Assembly: GCA_002989075.1 (NCBI GenBank)
Contig: PSQN01000003.1
Coordinates: 1,484,865-1,548,864 of the forward strand
Source of the DNA: Arthonia radiata
Taxonomy: Eukaryota > Ascomycota > Arthoniomycetes > Arthoniales > Arthoniaceae
DNA: 64,000 bases
Reading direction: 5' to 3'
The notes beneath the pieces were generated by a model, which was given only the letters and a program-made list of their open reading frames with translations, was not told the origin of the DNA and ran no database searches. The position numbers and the translations under genes were made by a program. Below, one piece after another: positions 27,165-39,664 of the stretch; within the stretch, counting starts at the first letter, position 1, and the number at the start of each line of letters is the position of its first letter.

Positions 27165-30100
27165 CTGGTTCCCACGAATTTTCGCTGTTAGGGTATCCCT
27201 TCCATCTAACGAGGTACTGGTGTGTTTCTCTCTTTGCGGTCGTTAAGTATTTCTTTTACTTTATATTCTGGTTCCTGTATCTGGTCGTCTAAGTAAATGG
27301 TTCCTGGTAATTTAATGTTAGGTGCTGGTTCTAGTAGTAACTTATAAAAGACTAGATGTATGTGTATCGTTATTAGAAGTCTAAGTTTGAACGTAACTAA
27401 TCTCAGTTTCTTGTTAATCTTAAATAGCTTAAGCTTTGTATAGTCTAACTTACTGTTTAGTCTTCTTATCTTAATATATTTACGGCAAAGATAAACGCTG
27501 TCTCCCTTCTTAAAGTCGGGTCTATATGACCTACGTTTGTTGGCTTAATAACTTTGCTTTAACGACACAAAAGTAACTTTGAGTGCTAACTGCTTGTGTA
27601 AAGCTATTAGCTTATCTTTCGAGATCTTTACTTTTTCCGAAAAAAGGTCTGAGACCAATAAGTCGTGTATAAGGGTAGAATAGAGTCTATAGTTTGCGTA
27701 ATATAGTGTTTTGCCCGTAAAAGAACTATAGTTTGTATTGTAAACGAACTACGCGAGCGGTAGTAGTGTTGCCCAATTGTTTTGCTTGTAGTTAACGTAT
27801 GCGCGTAGAAACTGTTTAAGTGTCTGGTTTGTCCGCTTAGTTTGTCCGTCTGTTTAAGAATAAAACAATGTCGATAGCTTATATTTAATATCTATAAGCT
27901 TTATAAGTAAAGTCCAGAATTTTAATGTAAAGATTTTATTTCTGTCAGAGATTATTTCTTTGGGTGCGCTATGCACCGCAATAATAACTCGATGTAGAAC
28001 AAATGTAAGGTCCTCTACCATGTTTGTTCGTACTACCGGTATAAAGTACGCGTACTTTATAAGTCTGTCTACTATTATAAAGATAGTATCGTATACCGTA
28101 GTGTTTCCTAGTTCTTTTAATTTGGGTAGGTTAGTAATAAAATCTATAGTAATTAAATGTTATAGAGCCTCTGGGGCCCCCAGTAATTGTAGTAATCTGT
28201 AAGGTTTGTAACGTTCGTGTTTACTTTTCTTGCAAATATCGTAGTTGTCTATAAGTCTTGTAATTTTGTTTCGCAGTCCGAAGACAAAACATCGCTGTTA
28301 TATTGTTTTGATCGTCGATCCTATCCCTCGGTGTCCTGCTTTATAATGTTTGTAGATAAGTTCTTCCTGTAGCGCTGCAGGAACGTAGATCTTTTCTTTT
28401 ACGTAGACGAGAGAATTGTTCTTGTAATGCTTATTGTATATCTTAACGTATAGATCCGATTTGTAAGCTTGAAGGATTCGTTCCTTAAATAGCCTTTGTT
28501 CGATCGTTAGGATTGTTGCGAGCGTATATTTGTTGTTCTCCAATAAACTGTCTTAGTTTTCTTAAAATATAGCGTGTAAGAACTATTTCTTGTTTTCTAA
28601 GTAGTCTAGTTGTCTACTAAGTACATCTGCTCTTCCGTTTTCTAATCCCTTAGTGTAGATAATCCGGTAGTCGAAGTTTGCGAGCTCTTCTATTTATCGC
28701 GTTTGTCGCCTATTAAGAACCTTTGTACTTATAAAGTACGTAAGATTCTTATAGTCCGTAATAACGTAAATTTAGTGTTTAGCTATAGTGCAGTAGAGTT
28801 TCTAATGTTTGAGCGCTTCGACTATTCTAAGTAGCTCCTTATCGTAAATACCGTATCGGAGTTCTAAATTTGTTATTGTTTGTAAGTAGAATACAACTGG
28901 GTATAGCTTTCCTTCCTTAAGTTAGTTTAAGCATACTCTAATAGCGTAATCTAACGCGTCGGTTTCGATCGTAATCGGATTTTTGTAGTTAAACGGAATG
29001 CATATTGGTTCCGATATAAACTGTAATTTAAGCTTCTTGAATGCTTCTTGCTAAGGTTGTCCCCATACGAACGGAATCCCCTTTCTTGTTAGCTTAGTAA
29101 GGACTTTCCCTCCTCTAAAGTAGTTTCTTATAAACCTCCTATAGAAGTTTCTAAAGCCGAGAAAAGACTAGATGTCTTTAACTAATTTTAGTGTTAATTA
29201 TTTCTTAATAGCTCTTACTTTCTCTTCTAACATCTTAATATATTCTCTACTAATTTAGTATCTAAGGAACTCTGTTTCTTTAACGTAGAATTTGTACTTA
29301 GCGAGTTTTACTCAGAGTTCGTACTTCTAAAGCTAGTTTAAAACCTATTCGATATATTTCTTATATTCCTTTAACGTCTTAAAGAAGATAATAATGTCGT
29401 CTATATAGATAAGAACGTAAATATCGAGGTTCTCGCGTAGCACGTTATTAATGTGTTTTTGGAATGTTGCTGGAGCGTTGCTAAGTCCAAATAGCATTAC
29501 GAGGTATTCGTACATACTTAAGGTTGTTTTAAAGGCTGTCTTCTACTCGTCTCCTTTTTTGATTCGGATTAGGTTGTATACTCCTTATAGGTTTATTTTT
29601 GTAAACTAAGTTGCTCCCTAGAGACAGTTAAGTATATCTCCTATAAGAGACAATAGGTATCTATTCTTTTGCGTAATGTCGTTAAGTAGTCGATAGTTAA
29701 CGATAGGTCGGACCTTTCCTCTCTTCTTTAGAACAAAGAACAGTGAATAGGCTACTAGAGCTTCGGATTTTCGGATAAATCCCTTTTTAAGTAGCTTCTC
29801 GATATATTTTCGACATTCCTCTCGAAGTACTAGGTTTATCCTATAGAGTTTCGTTCTTCTAGGGTTAGTGTCAGGTTTAAGTTTAATCTTATGGTCCTAA
29901 GGTGCATGCTTTAGAAGCTCGTTGTTGGCGTCTTCTTAGAAAACTTGTTTGTACTATTAATACTCGGTAGATAAAGCTGGGCTTAAGTCCGTCGTTATTG
30001 CTATGCGAATTGTCTTCTTTACCTGTTTATACATTCTGTATAGAAATAAATTGTCGTACAGAAAGGCCTTATTCTGCGAATTGTCTTCCTAACTACTAAG

Positions 30101-32491
30101 TGTAGACAATCTCTCTTTGTGCCGGTTGGTATTGTTTACGTCGCGAATCGTAAATTGTGTTAATATTTGCCTCTATGTTAGTAAGTGCTTGTTAAGAAAT
30201 AGCGTTCTAAGGATAACTTAATAAGTCCCTGTGTTCGTTACGTATAACACAATGTTAGTCTTTATATTTTCTGTCCTTATAATAGTTCTAACTTTGTATA
30301 TAATTGAGCCGTTCTAATATGCTGCGTCTGTATTATTAGCAACTTACAACTAATAGGTTTTCTCGTTTTTCTATATTTTTTCTTTAATATTCTTAACGGT
30401 ATCTGGGTAAATAAAATTTTCTGTAGCGCCGGTATCGATTATTGTAGTTACTAGTGTTCCGTTAACTAGGATTTTTACTCTTTCTTGACCTCGTCTTTCT
30501 TAGGTAAAGGAACAGAGTTTGGGTAGGGAGACACTGGTCGTCGCACCAATCTCCCCGTTAAGGCGACGTTAGCGTTTCCCGACTGTTGTCTCGGTCGGAT
30601 AGGAAACTACCGTCGTTCCATTTCTCGTAGTACTGCTTGTTTAAATTCGATATCGTTCGGGCCAAAACGTTCAATAATCTAGATATTCCATTTGTTGTTT
30701 TCTTTAAAGGGTGCAATCACCGTTTAGTTTAGTAAGATTATAACTGTTGCAAATAGGTTTATAATTAGTAATTGTAATAAAAAGACAATGTTAACTTGTC
30801 TTATTCGTCTAAAGGTAACGTCTGTATTATTATATACTTTAATATTAAATCTATCGGATTTGTAGCCTTTATCTTAAGTTTTATCTGTATTGTCGTTAAG
30901 GTGTCGTAGATTCGTAATATAGTTATATATCCTAGATATATCGTTCCAGTCTATATTACTCTTGAGGAGAGTCTTAACTAAGATAGTCCATCCGTTGTCT
31001 TTTTTAACTGGTCTTGGAGGGTTCCTCCATTCTTTGTTGTCTGTCCAGTTATTTAATTCTTGCTGTGTTGGCTTATACCACTTATCTCCGGTAAGCTGGT
31101 ATAGTAGATTTTCCGCTTTAATATTGTTGTTTTCGTACTTGGTAGCAAGCATGACCATAAATTCTTAAGAAATATAGTGTTTTTAGATATATTCCTTCTA
31201 AGCAGGTACGTTGACTTTAAACTCTGTTGTTCTCTATAGAGTAGACAATTATAATTGTTCGCTGTTGTTGTCTTTAATAGAGTAGGTTGCTAGTACTTCA
31301 AGCTCTAAATCCTCTTGTAACTGTTTCTGTTAATATCCGCTTCTTCCTACAAGTACTGAAAGCTTCTTAGAGTAAAACTGTTTCTTCAATTTTAGAGTAC
31401 GGTATTCGTTCGCTCGATGTCCCTCTTTACTATAGTAGAGGCAGAGGTTATTTGCAAGTCGGTGCTTTCTATTCTTATCAGATAGTTTGCTATATCGCTT
31501 TTTAGGTTTCTTCTGGAAGGCGTTAAGGTCTATAAATTTAGTAACTCTCGTGTTACGCTGTTTGAAAGTATTAGATGTCCAGATATTCTAGAATTCTTGT
31601 TTCTTACGTTGTTGTTCTTAGTTCCGCCTATCTAACTTAATAGCGTAGGTTCTAAACGTAAGTAAAGATATTAATTTGTCTTAATATACAAACATATTTT
31701 TAATATCTTCGTTGAGTTCTTAATAAAACTAATTTATAAGTGCTTCTTCTCTGAATTCCGTAAGATAGGTATATTGTATAAACTTACCAGCGTATTGTGC
31801 TGCTGGTGTATTGCCTTGCCGGAGTCGCTAGATTTTAAATTAAGTATCCTTCTTGGGGTCTCCCCTACCGTATATGTCTCTGAGTGCTAAAACAAAATTG
31901 GCGTAAACGAAAAGTATCTTTGTTTCCTACTTAGCTTATTCTCCGTTCGTTAACCAGTCTTATAAGATTGATAAGAACTATTATAGTGGTCCTCTTTTAA
32001 GTTGTAATTCTGTAAATATAACTTTCTTTGTGTTGTTGTCGAACTTAGATGAGTTAAGTACAAAAGTAAGTTTATAAAGTGTTAGAAATAGTTCTAAAGC
32101 TATATAATCGCTCGAATAGGGTTCGATCCTGACTATAGTTATTTTATTAGATATATCGTCCGAGTCTTCGTTATCTTAGATGTCTACTAATTCGACTATA
32201 GATTGTATTAGTGTATCTAGTACAAATTGTTTGAGTATATTAAGAAGTTCGTTACGCTGTTTAGCGTAGTATCTTGCTAATATCGATTTCTTCTCGATAC
32301 GTTCTTAAGATAACGTAGGTATACTTCGTACTAATGTTGCTGAACTAAGTAAACGTCTTATTAGTCGACGTTCCTCCTTACTTAATAAGGATATATCTTC
32401 TAATAGAACCTTGTGTCTAGAGTTAGTTATAAGACAGAAGGATACATATCTTTTTCTTTGTCGGTTGTTATCTTTTAGCGATCGGTTAAAG

Positions 32492-33410
32492 TATAACGCT
32501 GCTAGATTATATCTCCTAGCACAGAGGTTATAGACTTAAGAGATAGAGGCGATAACAAGGGACAAGTAATATATATATAGTATAGGCAATTAATCAAGGC
32601 TTTGCTTTAAGAACCGAGGCAATAGTCTAACACAATAGTAGACTACCGAACGCAAAAGGTACGAGATACGTTACTATTACAAGTAATTAAGTTTGAGACA
32701 GAGTAATAAGTTAAGTTAACTAATATTAGTCTACAGAGGTAGTCTACTATCGTAACTATATAGTTTATAGCTGTAGCCTCTATTCTATATCCCCGCTAAA
32801 CTCTCTGGCGGGTTGCTCTAGTTCGGCGGGTTCGTTCTATACGTAACCCGCTATAACGGCTGTATAACTAGATCTCCGAATTAGTCTTACGATAGATTGC
32901 CCGAATAGAAAAGACTAGCATCACTAGCTGGACTTAGCATTAAACCAGACGGATTACGTATAGAACGAACCCGCCGAACTAGAGCAACCCGCCAGAGAGT
33001 TTAGCGGGGATATAGAATAGAGGCTACAGCTATAGACTATATAGCTACAATAGCAGACTACCTCTGTAGACTGATATCGGTTAACTTAACTTATTACTCT
33101 GTCTCAAACTTAATTACTTGTAATAGTAACGTGTCTCGTACCTTTTGCGTTCGGCAGTCTACTATTGTGTTAAACTATTGCCTCGGTTCTTGAACTAAAG
33201 CCTTGATTAATTGTCTATACTATATATATTGTACTTGTCTCTTATTATCGTTCCTGTTCCTTAAGCCTATAACCTCTGTGCTAGGAGATACAACCTAGCA
33301 GCGTTATACCTACCTGGTTTAATGCTAAGTCTAGCTGGTAATGCTAGTCTTTTCTATTTAGGAAATCTATCGTAAGGCTGGTTCGGAGATCTGGTTATAT
33401 AGCCGTTACA
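32492..33410 (-). repeat. 5' LTR of I, interrupted by a solo LTR
   Basis: The two halves (32492-32851 and 33314-33410) together match the LTR at 26002-26429. Between them lies an inverted LTR of the same family with a degenerate 5-bp duplication (CCCGC/CCTAC). Confidence 0.85.
32852..33308 (+). repeat. Inverted solo LTR of family I (457 bp)
   Basis: This begins TATAACGGCTGTATAAC and ends GCAGCGTTATA, the reverse complement of the family I LTR. It is flanked by CCCGC (32847-32851) and CCTAC (33309-33313), a target-site duplication after two transitions. With the host LTR half on its left it makes an inverted repeat of roughly 350-bp arms around a loop of about 100 bp. It has no internal sequence, so it is either a solo LTR left by LTR-LTR recombination or an insertion of LTR sequence alone. 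Confidence 0.85.
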
Positions 33411-35303
33411 GGTATACGGTACGAATATCGTTAGAATAGCTTCTTTTTGTTCTAGAAGCTGTTTTACCCGGCCTTTCCGGTATTCTTTTGCGTTGTCTAA
33501 GTGTAGTCTTTTAAAAGAATGCTCGGACTGCGTTTCTTCCCGAGTAATATAGATAGATAGTGCGTCGAAAACCTAATCTTTAGACTATAGTACCTCGGTA
33601 GTCGTATACCGGGTTTTATTGTCTATAAAGCTAGTAAATAATCGACCTTTGGAAGGGGTTTGCGGTACAATTGACCCGCAAATATCTAAGTAGACTTTTT
33701 CTAAATAATTGGTCGATTTGTCCGGAGTTTCTCGGCTAACTTTAGCCGTTGCCTTTGCTTCAAAGCAAATTTAACAATTATCTCCCAATTTGTCCGAATG
33801 ATCTGTTCCTAGGGCAACCTTTTTAAGCTGTTTTAAGGCGTTTTTGCCTATATATCCTATCCGTTGATGCTAAAGGTCAGTTTTCGAAGAAATAGTGTAG
33901 AGAGATTGGACTATATTAATAGTCTAAGCTTCTATTACTATTAGGCCGTCAACATACCGCCCCTCGGTGGTTAGTTGTCCGGCCCAATCAACTTTTAGCT
34001 TGTTTTGGCTAAGAGTTACCTTACCTCTCCTCTTTCTAAGCTTGTCGAAGCTTAGGAGGTTAATTCCGAATTCCTTAACAAACAAAACTTCGTTTAGAAC
34101 AATTGTTTTGTTCTTAAAGAATAGTTTTGCTTTGCCTGTCTAAAAGGCTCGGATTACCTTCCCCCCTCTGCAACGAATAATCCGGTTAGTTGGCCGGATA
34201 TCCGTTAGAAGGTCAATATTCGAGTAAATATAGCTTGTTGAGCCTGTATCGAGGATCTAAGAATTAGTAGAGTGATTGACTCTGTCTAGTAATGCTATAA
34301 AGCATTGTTCTTCTTGTAGGTTGGAACTGTGTACAGAAAACATTGAAAAATCGGTGTTTTTAGAGCTTTTGTTGGAATTTGGCCGGAGGTTTGGGTATTT
34401 TTCCAACAAGTTGCCGGTTTATGCCCCTTTTTGTTGCAAAAGGGGCATTTTTTTTGGTTTTAACTTAGAGGTTTTAATTGTTCTCCGGTCCTTTGCGTCG
34501 ATTTGTTGTCTATTGCAGTAAAAATCTTTTCTGCTGGGGTACTACCGCAAATTCGGCGAGACTCGTTTATAAGTTAACTAAATAAGTCCTGTAGACTTAT
34601 ATCGCTAGTCGTTTGCCGATAGCTTTGGCTAATAATAGCCACCGTGTACTCGTATTTAGGGGTCAGATTGTGAAGGACGTAGGCAGCTACCACCTTGTTG
34701 GGTAGTGCTAGTCCTCGGGTTGCCAAATCGTCCGTTAATTGTCTAATTTTAGCAAGGTAAAGCTCAAGGTTTTTTATCTTACTAAGTATAGTGATAAAGA
34801 GCTCTTTGCAAATTAGAAACTCGGAACTAAAACCTTTCGATTCGTATAACCTTCTTAGGCTATCTCAAAGCTCTAGAGAGTTATAGATCTCCTTTGTTTA
34901 AATAAGGGGACCGTCCTCTAGAGTTAGTCGAATAAGGGCTGCTGCCCTTATCGACCGTTCCTAGCGGCTAGCTTCAGTAATATCTCTAGCTAAATAGCCG
35001 GAAAAGGGGATTATAACATTACTGTAGCCCTTTTTAGTTAAAAGGGCCTCCATTCGAATCGACCAAATGTTCCAATTAGTCGAGCCCTTAAGTTTAGAAA
35101 TCTTATAAGAGGAGTCTATAGCCGAATATATAGTCAGAGATTTCCGAAAAAAAAAGGAAATTCTGTTCTAATAGTTAAATTAGGCTAAAAATTTAGAGTC
35201 GATTGGTAATAGGATCGTTCGGAGGTGCCGATAGGTGTTGTAGGGGAAATATTTCCTAAAAAGGAAATTTAAAAGGTATTGGTGCTAACCCGGACTTATA
35301 ACC

Positions 35304-35811
35304 TATTAAAGAAGGTACAGGAAAGAAGAAGAATACTACTATAAAGAGTAGGAAGACGAGACCAGCTTAAGACTGATACAATACTTAGGCTTAATACAGG
35401 TACAATACTTAGTAGCAAGGAGAAGCTGTTATTATATTATCTGTCTTGTTAGCTAAAATTCTTTAGAGAGATCCTAGCTTATATATTTAAGTTTAGCGGT
35501 CCGTATAGAACTTACTAAATATCTGTTTTTTTGATAGAGGCCAGATAACCCGTAACTTACTGCACAAGACAGTAATTCTATCTATTTAAAACTATTAGTC
35601 TTTAAGTTTATTCTATGTTGTTTTAGACTACAGGCCAGCTGTCTAGAATAGATCGTACAATGCTTCTTTTTGTTCTAAACCCAGGTTACTAGGCCCGACC
35701 CTTTAGGTAAAAGGCTTGTTCTATTCTAGACCGAGACAGCTGGTAGGACCTATCCAATACTCCGGGCCCCTAGGGGTTCCAGCTAACCAGCTAGTTAGTT
35801 AATTTCTAAGA
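35304..35811 (-). repeat. 5' LTR of F (508 bp)
   Basis: Collinear with 22984-23493. The edge reads TATTAAAGAAGG at 35304. It ends at 35811, just before the GCGGT duplication and the resumption of A2. Confidence 0.85.
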
Positions 35812-38800
35812 GCGGTAGTAGAGACTAGCTATTTAGCTATAGTTTGTATTCTTTTTAGGTCTATTTTAATACTATCGACTCTTACAGTAAACTTTAGAAA
35901 AGAAACCTTAATAATATAAAATTAATACTTAAACAGCTTTATAAATAAACCTTATTTACAGAGCCTTTACAGAACTTCTTTAATATAACTTTTATAGCTT
36001 TCCTCGTCTTTAGAGAAAATTAAGATATTGTCTATATAAACGATATATATAGTATCAATAAGATTACTTATAGCTTTATAAATATATACCTAAAACGTAG
36101 CAGAGGCGTTTACTAGTCTAAAAGGTATTATTAAATATTTATAGTGCCTATATTGGGTATAAAACGCCGTCTTCTATTTTTTTTCTTTATAAATATAGAT
36201 ACGGTAATAGGTATTATAAAGATTAAGCTTTATAAATACCTTCGAGCCTTATAGACAATTAAGAATCTTAGAGACTAGCGGCAATATATAGCGATTCTTT
36301 ACAGTTATATTATTTAAACTACGGTAGTTAATATATAGTCTCAACAATCTGTCTGCTTTAAGTATAAATAGGACCGAGATACCTATCGAACTGGTAAAGG
36401 GTTGTATCTATCCTTTCTTAATTATAGTATTTAGATACTTTTGAAGGGTTTTTAGCTTATCTTGCGATATAGAGTAGATTAGCTTATATAAAGGTTCTAT
36501 GCTATCCTTAAGTTTAATCTTATAAGTATACTTACTAAGCGGTGTAAGCTTACTCGATAGTTTTTTAAAAAAGATATCTTTATATTTAGTATACTAAGGA
36601 GAAAGCTTATCTCGCTTCTCTACTTTCTTAGGCTCGCTATCCAAAGTTTAGTTTAGCGGCAAACTAACGTCTAATAAAACTGCTATTTAATATTTATAAC
36701 GTTTATCCGCTTTTACTTATAAAATCGCGGAGTAATACTGTTCACTTTTTTATAAATATACTAAAATTATATCTTTACTAACAATTTTAATAAATTTAGC
36801 TTCTGCTACCCGTTCTTTAGACACAGAAAGGTTTTTCTAAGTAATTGTTCTTATCGCTTAGCTAATTTAAAGCTTAACTTACTTAAGCTATAGGTATTCT
36901 AAGACGAGGCTATATTCTATAAAGTTAGCTAAATATAGATAGAGTTAGTAATACTGTTCCTCTCTATATACATCTCTTACAGTTATATTTACGTTATACG
37001 TATTATAAAGCTACAGCTTATTTTTATTAAGAAACTTAGTATACAAGAGCTTTACTTTATACAATTTTTGCTATCCTCTTTTAAGCACAATACAATAATT
37101 AATAAGATTAATTTCTGTACCGAAATCTATTAGCGCAAGGACCTCTTGCGGCGACTTACCTAGCTATACCGAGACTTTAATTTATTCTTACCGTTTATCG
37201 ATAGCTTTAAGCTTTAAAAACACAAAACTTACTCTTAGAGTCTATTATTTCTCCGCTTAACTAGCGTTAAATTAATACTAGTTTAAAGCGTAGTACATTT
37301 AGTAGTATAATATTCTTTCTAATTATACGTAAAGTAGATAATATTTATCTTACTGTATATCGACTCTAGTTGCTTTTATACGGTAGAGCTATTGTCTCTT
37401 TATTAGACCGGTAAGTTGCCTTATCTTTAATATAAACTATCTTGTCTGCGGCCCGACCTCTATAAGGATACTCTAACGTTATAACCGCTATAGTTTATAC
37501 TTAATCTGCTACCGAAGCGAGTTTAGTTTGTATTAGTATTGCGGGCGTCTTACAATATACTATAATTAATATTTATATATTAACAAACTTTCTTTAGAAG
37601 CTTGTTTATATCTTTAAGCAGGTTTTTTAAGAAATCTTGCTTAATTAGCTTTACCTTAATTTATAAAAGTAAGCGCATATAGTAAAATATAGCCTAATTT
37701 GGATCTAGTATCTTACTACTTAGCAACTTAGTTTTTTTATTCTATAAAAAGCTCAGAAAGTCCTTAAGCTTCTGCGTTAAACTCTATATTAACATAAAGA
37801 ACTTTTCTGTATTAGCTATAGTAGCTATAGCTAGATTAACAATATATTTTATTATCTATCTTTTAAAGTACGCTTATATATAGAGTAACGTCTTTTCTTT
37901 ATTCTTTTTAATATAAGTTTGCTATTTATCTACTAAATCTCTAAGAAGTCTTTAAACGTACTAAGTAATAATATAAACGTTATTAAAGTTTAATACGTTA
38001 GCTATTTAAAATCTTTTCTTAATAGTTTAAGCTTATTAAGTGCCTATAGAGTTTATAGCTCTCTTAAGCTTAAACGTCTTTTTCTTAAGAAGCTTGTTAA
38101 TTTAGCTTTAAAAGCTTAAATCGTCTTATAGCTGCTTACTACCAGCCTTCAAATTACAGGCGAACTAGAGCTTAACTTTAAGTATTCGCTTTTTAAGCTT
38201 AAGCTTCTTAATAGTATACTGCTACTACTATGCTAGCAGTTCTTGTCTCAGCTTTTGTATCTTAACACTTAAAAAGGCGCTAAAAAGAGATTCTTTATAG
38301 TTAAAGTCTTAGTAAACCTCTTTGTCGTTGTTATTATTTTAGTTTAGATTATCGTTCTTTTTAGTTTATAATCTACTTAGCGTCTGTTCGCCGGCTTATA
38401 AGCTCTCTTACTTATTGTTGTCGCTAAATCTTATATAAGGGTTCTAGTTTTCTTTAGCATTAACTATATTTTGCTATACTCTATATTCTACTTGTATAGC
38501 AGATATAAAGCGACTACCGTCGCGTGCTTAGTTTCTTACTTATTCTCTTTAAATACGGTACTTGCTAACACCGACCATCAATTAATTTTAATATTATTTA
38601 TTTTAATGTATATATAGAGTCTTAGCTATACTTAGTTATACCGAGTTAACTCTTAAGCAACGTCAATAAGGTACCTGACTGCCGGCCGCCCCCCTTATAA
38701 GTTTAGAATAATTAGGATATAATCTAGGTATAGGGTAGAGAGCAGTTAGATGGCAAAAAGAGCCTAAAAAGGCCCTATTGGTATTTAAGCTAATTATTAA

Positions 38801-38913
38801 GGAGAAAAGGAAGGGATGCGTCTACTGGACGGAAGATATCCTCCCAAAATCGCAGCCTTCCTAAATAGACAATATTTCGTCTCAATTCGCCATTGAGACG
38901 TTTATGCATCACA
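35812..38913 (-). mobile_element. A2 fragment 4: RT to 5' LTR
   Basis: The 5' portion of scaffold element A2 on the minus strand. It matches A1 about 17735-20826 and A3 about 540-3631, and includes RT, protease and gag relics and the 5' LTR. It is the most AT-shifted of the three copies, consistent with being the oldest and the host of the other insertions. The A2 3' end lies beyond the left edge of the window. Fossil, with dozens of breaks. Confidence 0.85.
38718..38913 (-). repeat. 5' LTR of A2 (196 bp)
   Basis: TATAATCTAGG...GCATCACA, homologous to the LTR at 20631-20826. It marks the island-side boundary of the left retroelement block. Confidence 0.85.
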
Positions 38914-39150
38914 ATAAGGGCTTAGTACCTTAGTTTTAATAGCTTTAAATACGTCTGGCCTACTAATTTTAAAAGCGTATTAGTATAGTAACGCTTAGAA
39001 ACTCCTAGCAGCGACTTACTTTAGACTTATACGCGTCTACTACGGCCGGCGGGCTCCTAGTATCTAATAGAAGCTATACGCAGCGCTGTTAAAATCGGGC
39101 GATACCTATTTTACAATCGCGTATACAGATATTCTGTATATTAATGCTAT
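38914..39150. other. AT-rich transition segment
   Basis: AT-rich, TpA-rich sequence between the A2 LTR and the gene island, with no readable coding frame. It may be a remnant of an older repeat into which A2 jumped, or RIP leakage into unique sequence. A short inverted repeat, TATACAG...CTGTATA (39122-39140, 5-bp spacer), lies at its right end. Confidence 0.5.
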
Positions 39151-39664
39151 ATGGTCGAAATCCAGTATAGTGGTCGAAATCCGGTTGGTGGCGTCGGGAG
39201 CGAATTTCGGGCAGGGTGGACCCAAAAATGCCGAAATCGGGCGAAAGTGGTGCACGGCGCAAGTACCTTCTAGCCTCGCAAGTCCGTGGTCCGGGAAAGA
39301 TCCGGCGACTGCAATACTCCAGCATCTTTTCGGTCACTCTGCACTCGACGGCTCCCTTATGCACATGCTCGACATCTGGCTCACCTTCCACGAACGTGTG
39401 CTTTGCGTCGGCAATCTAACCTGAGATGCACATTATCGATAATATCATTCAACCGCAGCACTAACCTGGTCAATCGCGAATTCTGTTATTACATCAGAAA
39501 TGCGAAGCGAGACAGCGCGCGTTGCGGAGTAGTCGCGTCATGTTCTGGTACTACAAATACGCCCCAGTTACTCTGAACAATGTTTGGTCAACGCGTCTGG
39601 CTCCAGCAAAGTTCGATCTGTCCAGGCTCCTGACGTCACGTAGCCTGGTCTTCAATCCTGCGCG
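39151..39664. other. Upstream region of the Cir_N gene
   Basis: GC-balanced sequence between the block boundary and the gene at 39665. It starts with a 12-bp direct repeat TGGTCGAAATCC (39152-39163 and 39171-39182). All frames have short open stretches without recognisable protein features. It is most likely promoter and 5' leader of the downstream gene. No clear TATA box was identified. Confidence 0.4.

Larger units (their letters stand above)
26002..33410 (-). mobile_element. Ty3/gypsy chromovirus I, nested in F
   Basis: A minus-strand element with perfect GGTAT duplications (25997-26001 and 33411-33415). Reading down: 5' LTR (32492-33410, itself interrupted by a solo LTR); gag (about 32400-31460) with a CX2CX4HX4C zinc-knuckle relic near 31425; a further gag or linker stretch at 31158-30874; protease with an IIDTGAT active-site reading near 30440; RT (about 29950-29050) with YIDD near 29405; RNase H (about 29050-28600); the integrase zinc region with HYKAGHRG...T (28543-28298) and core (about 28250-27500); a chromodomain (about 27310-27180); an opposite-strand frame; purine tract AAGAGGGGGATTG; and the 3' LTR. 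It is broken, with many in-frame stops, but among the better preserved elements here. Confidence 0.9.
22984..35811 (-). mobile_element. Ty1/copia element F, interrupted by element I
   Basis: A minus-strand copia element flanked by GCGGT duplications (22979-22983 and 35812-35816) and split by element I at 26002-33410. Reading down from 35811: 5' LTR; gag (about 35290-34500) with a zinc-knuckle relic near 34420; protease (about 34250); integrase (about 33950-33411, then 26001-25700 beyond the insertion); RT (about 25100-24200) with the Y-[IV]-D-D box near 24610; RNase H, whose C-terminal part at 23803-23537 has the copia hallmark KHIDIQYHYVRENV and QLADGL; an AAGAGGG purine tract; and the 3' LTR. 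The coding content is broken in many places, but it is less AT-shifted than A2. Confidence 0.9.

Noticed and set aside
34276-34521. Plus-strand open frame of 81 codons
   Set aside because: It is the shadow of the copia gag/zinc-knuckle region on the other strand and has no independent support.
39089-39391. Minus-strand open frame across the island edge
   Set aside because: It runs through the AT/GC border, has no domain character, and overlaps several equally open frames. Probably promoter sequence.
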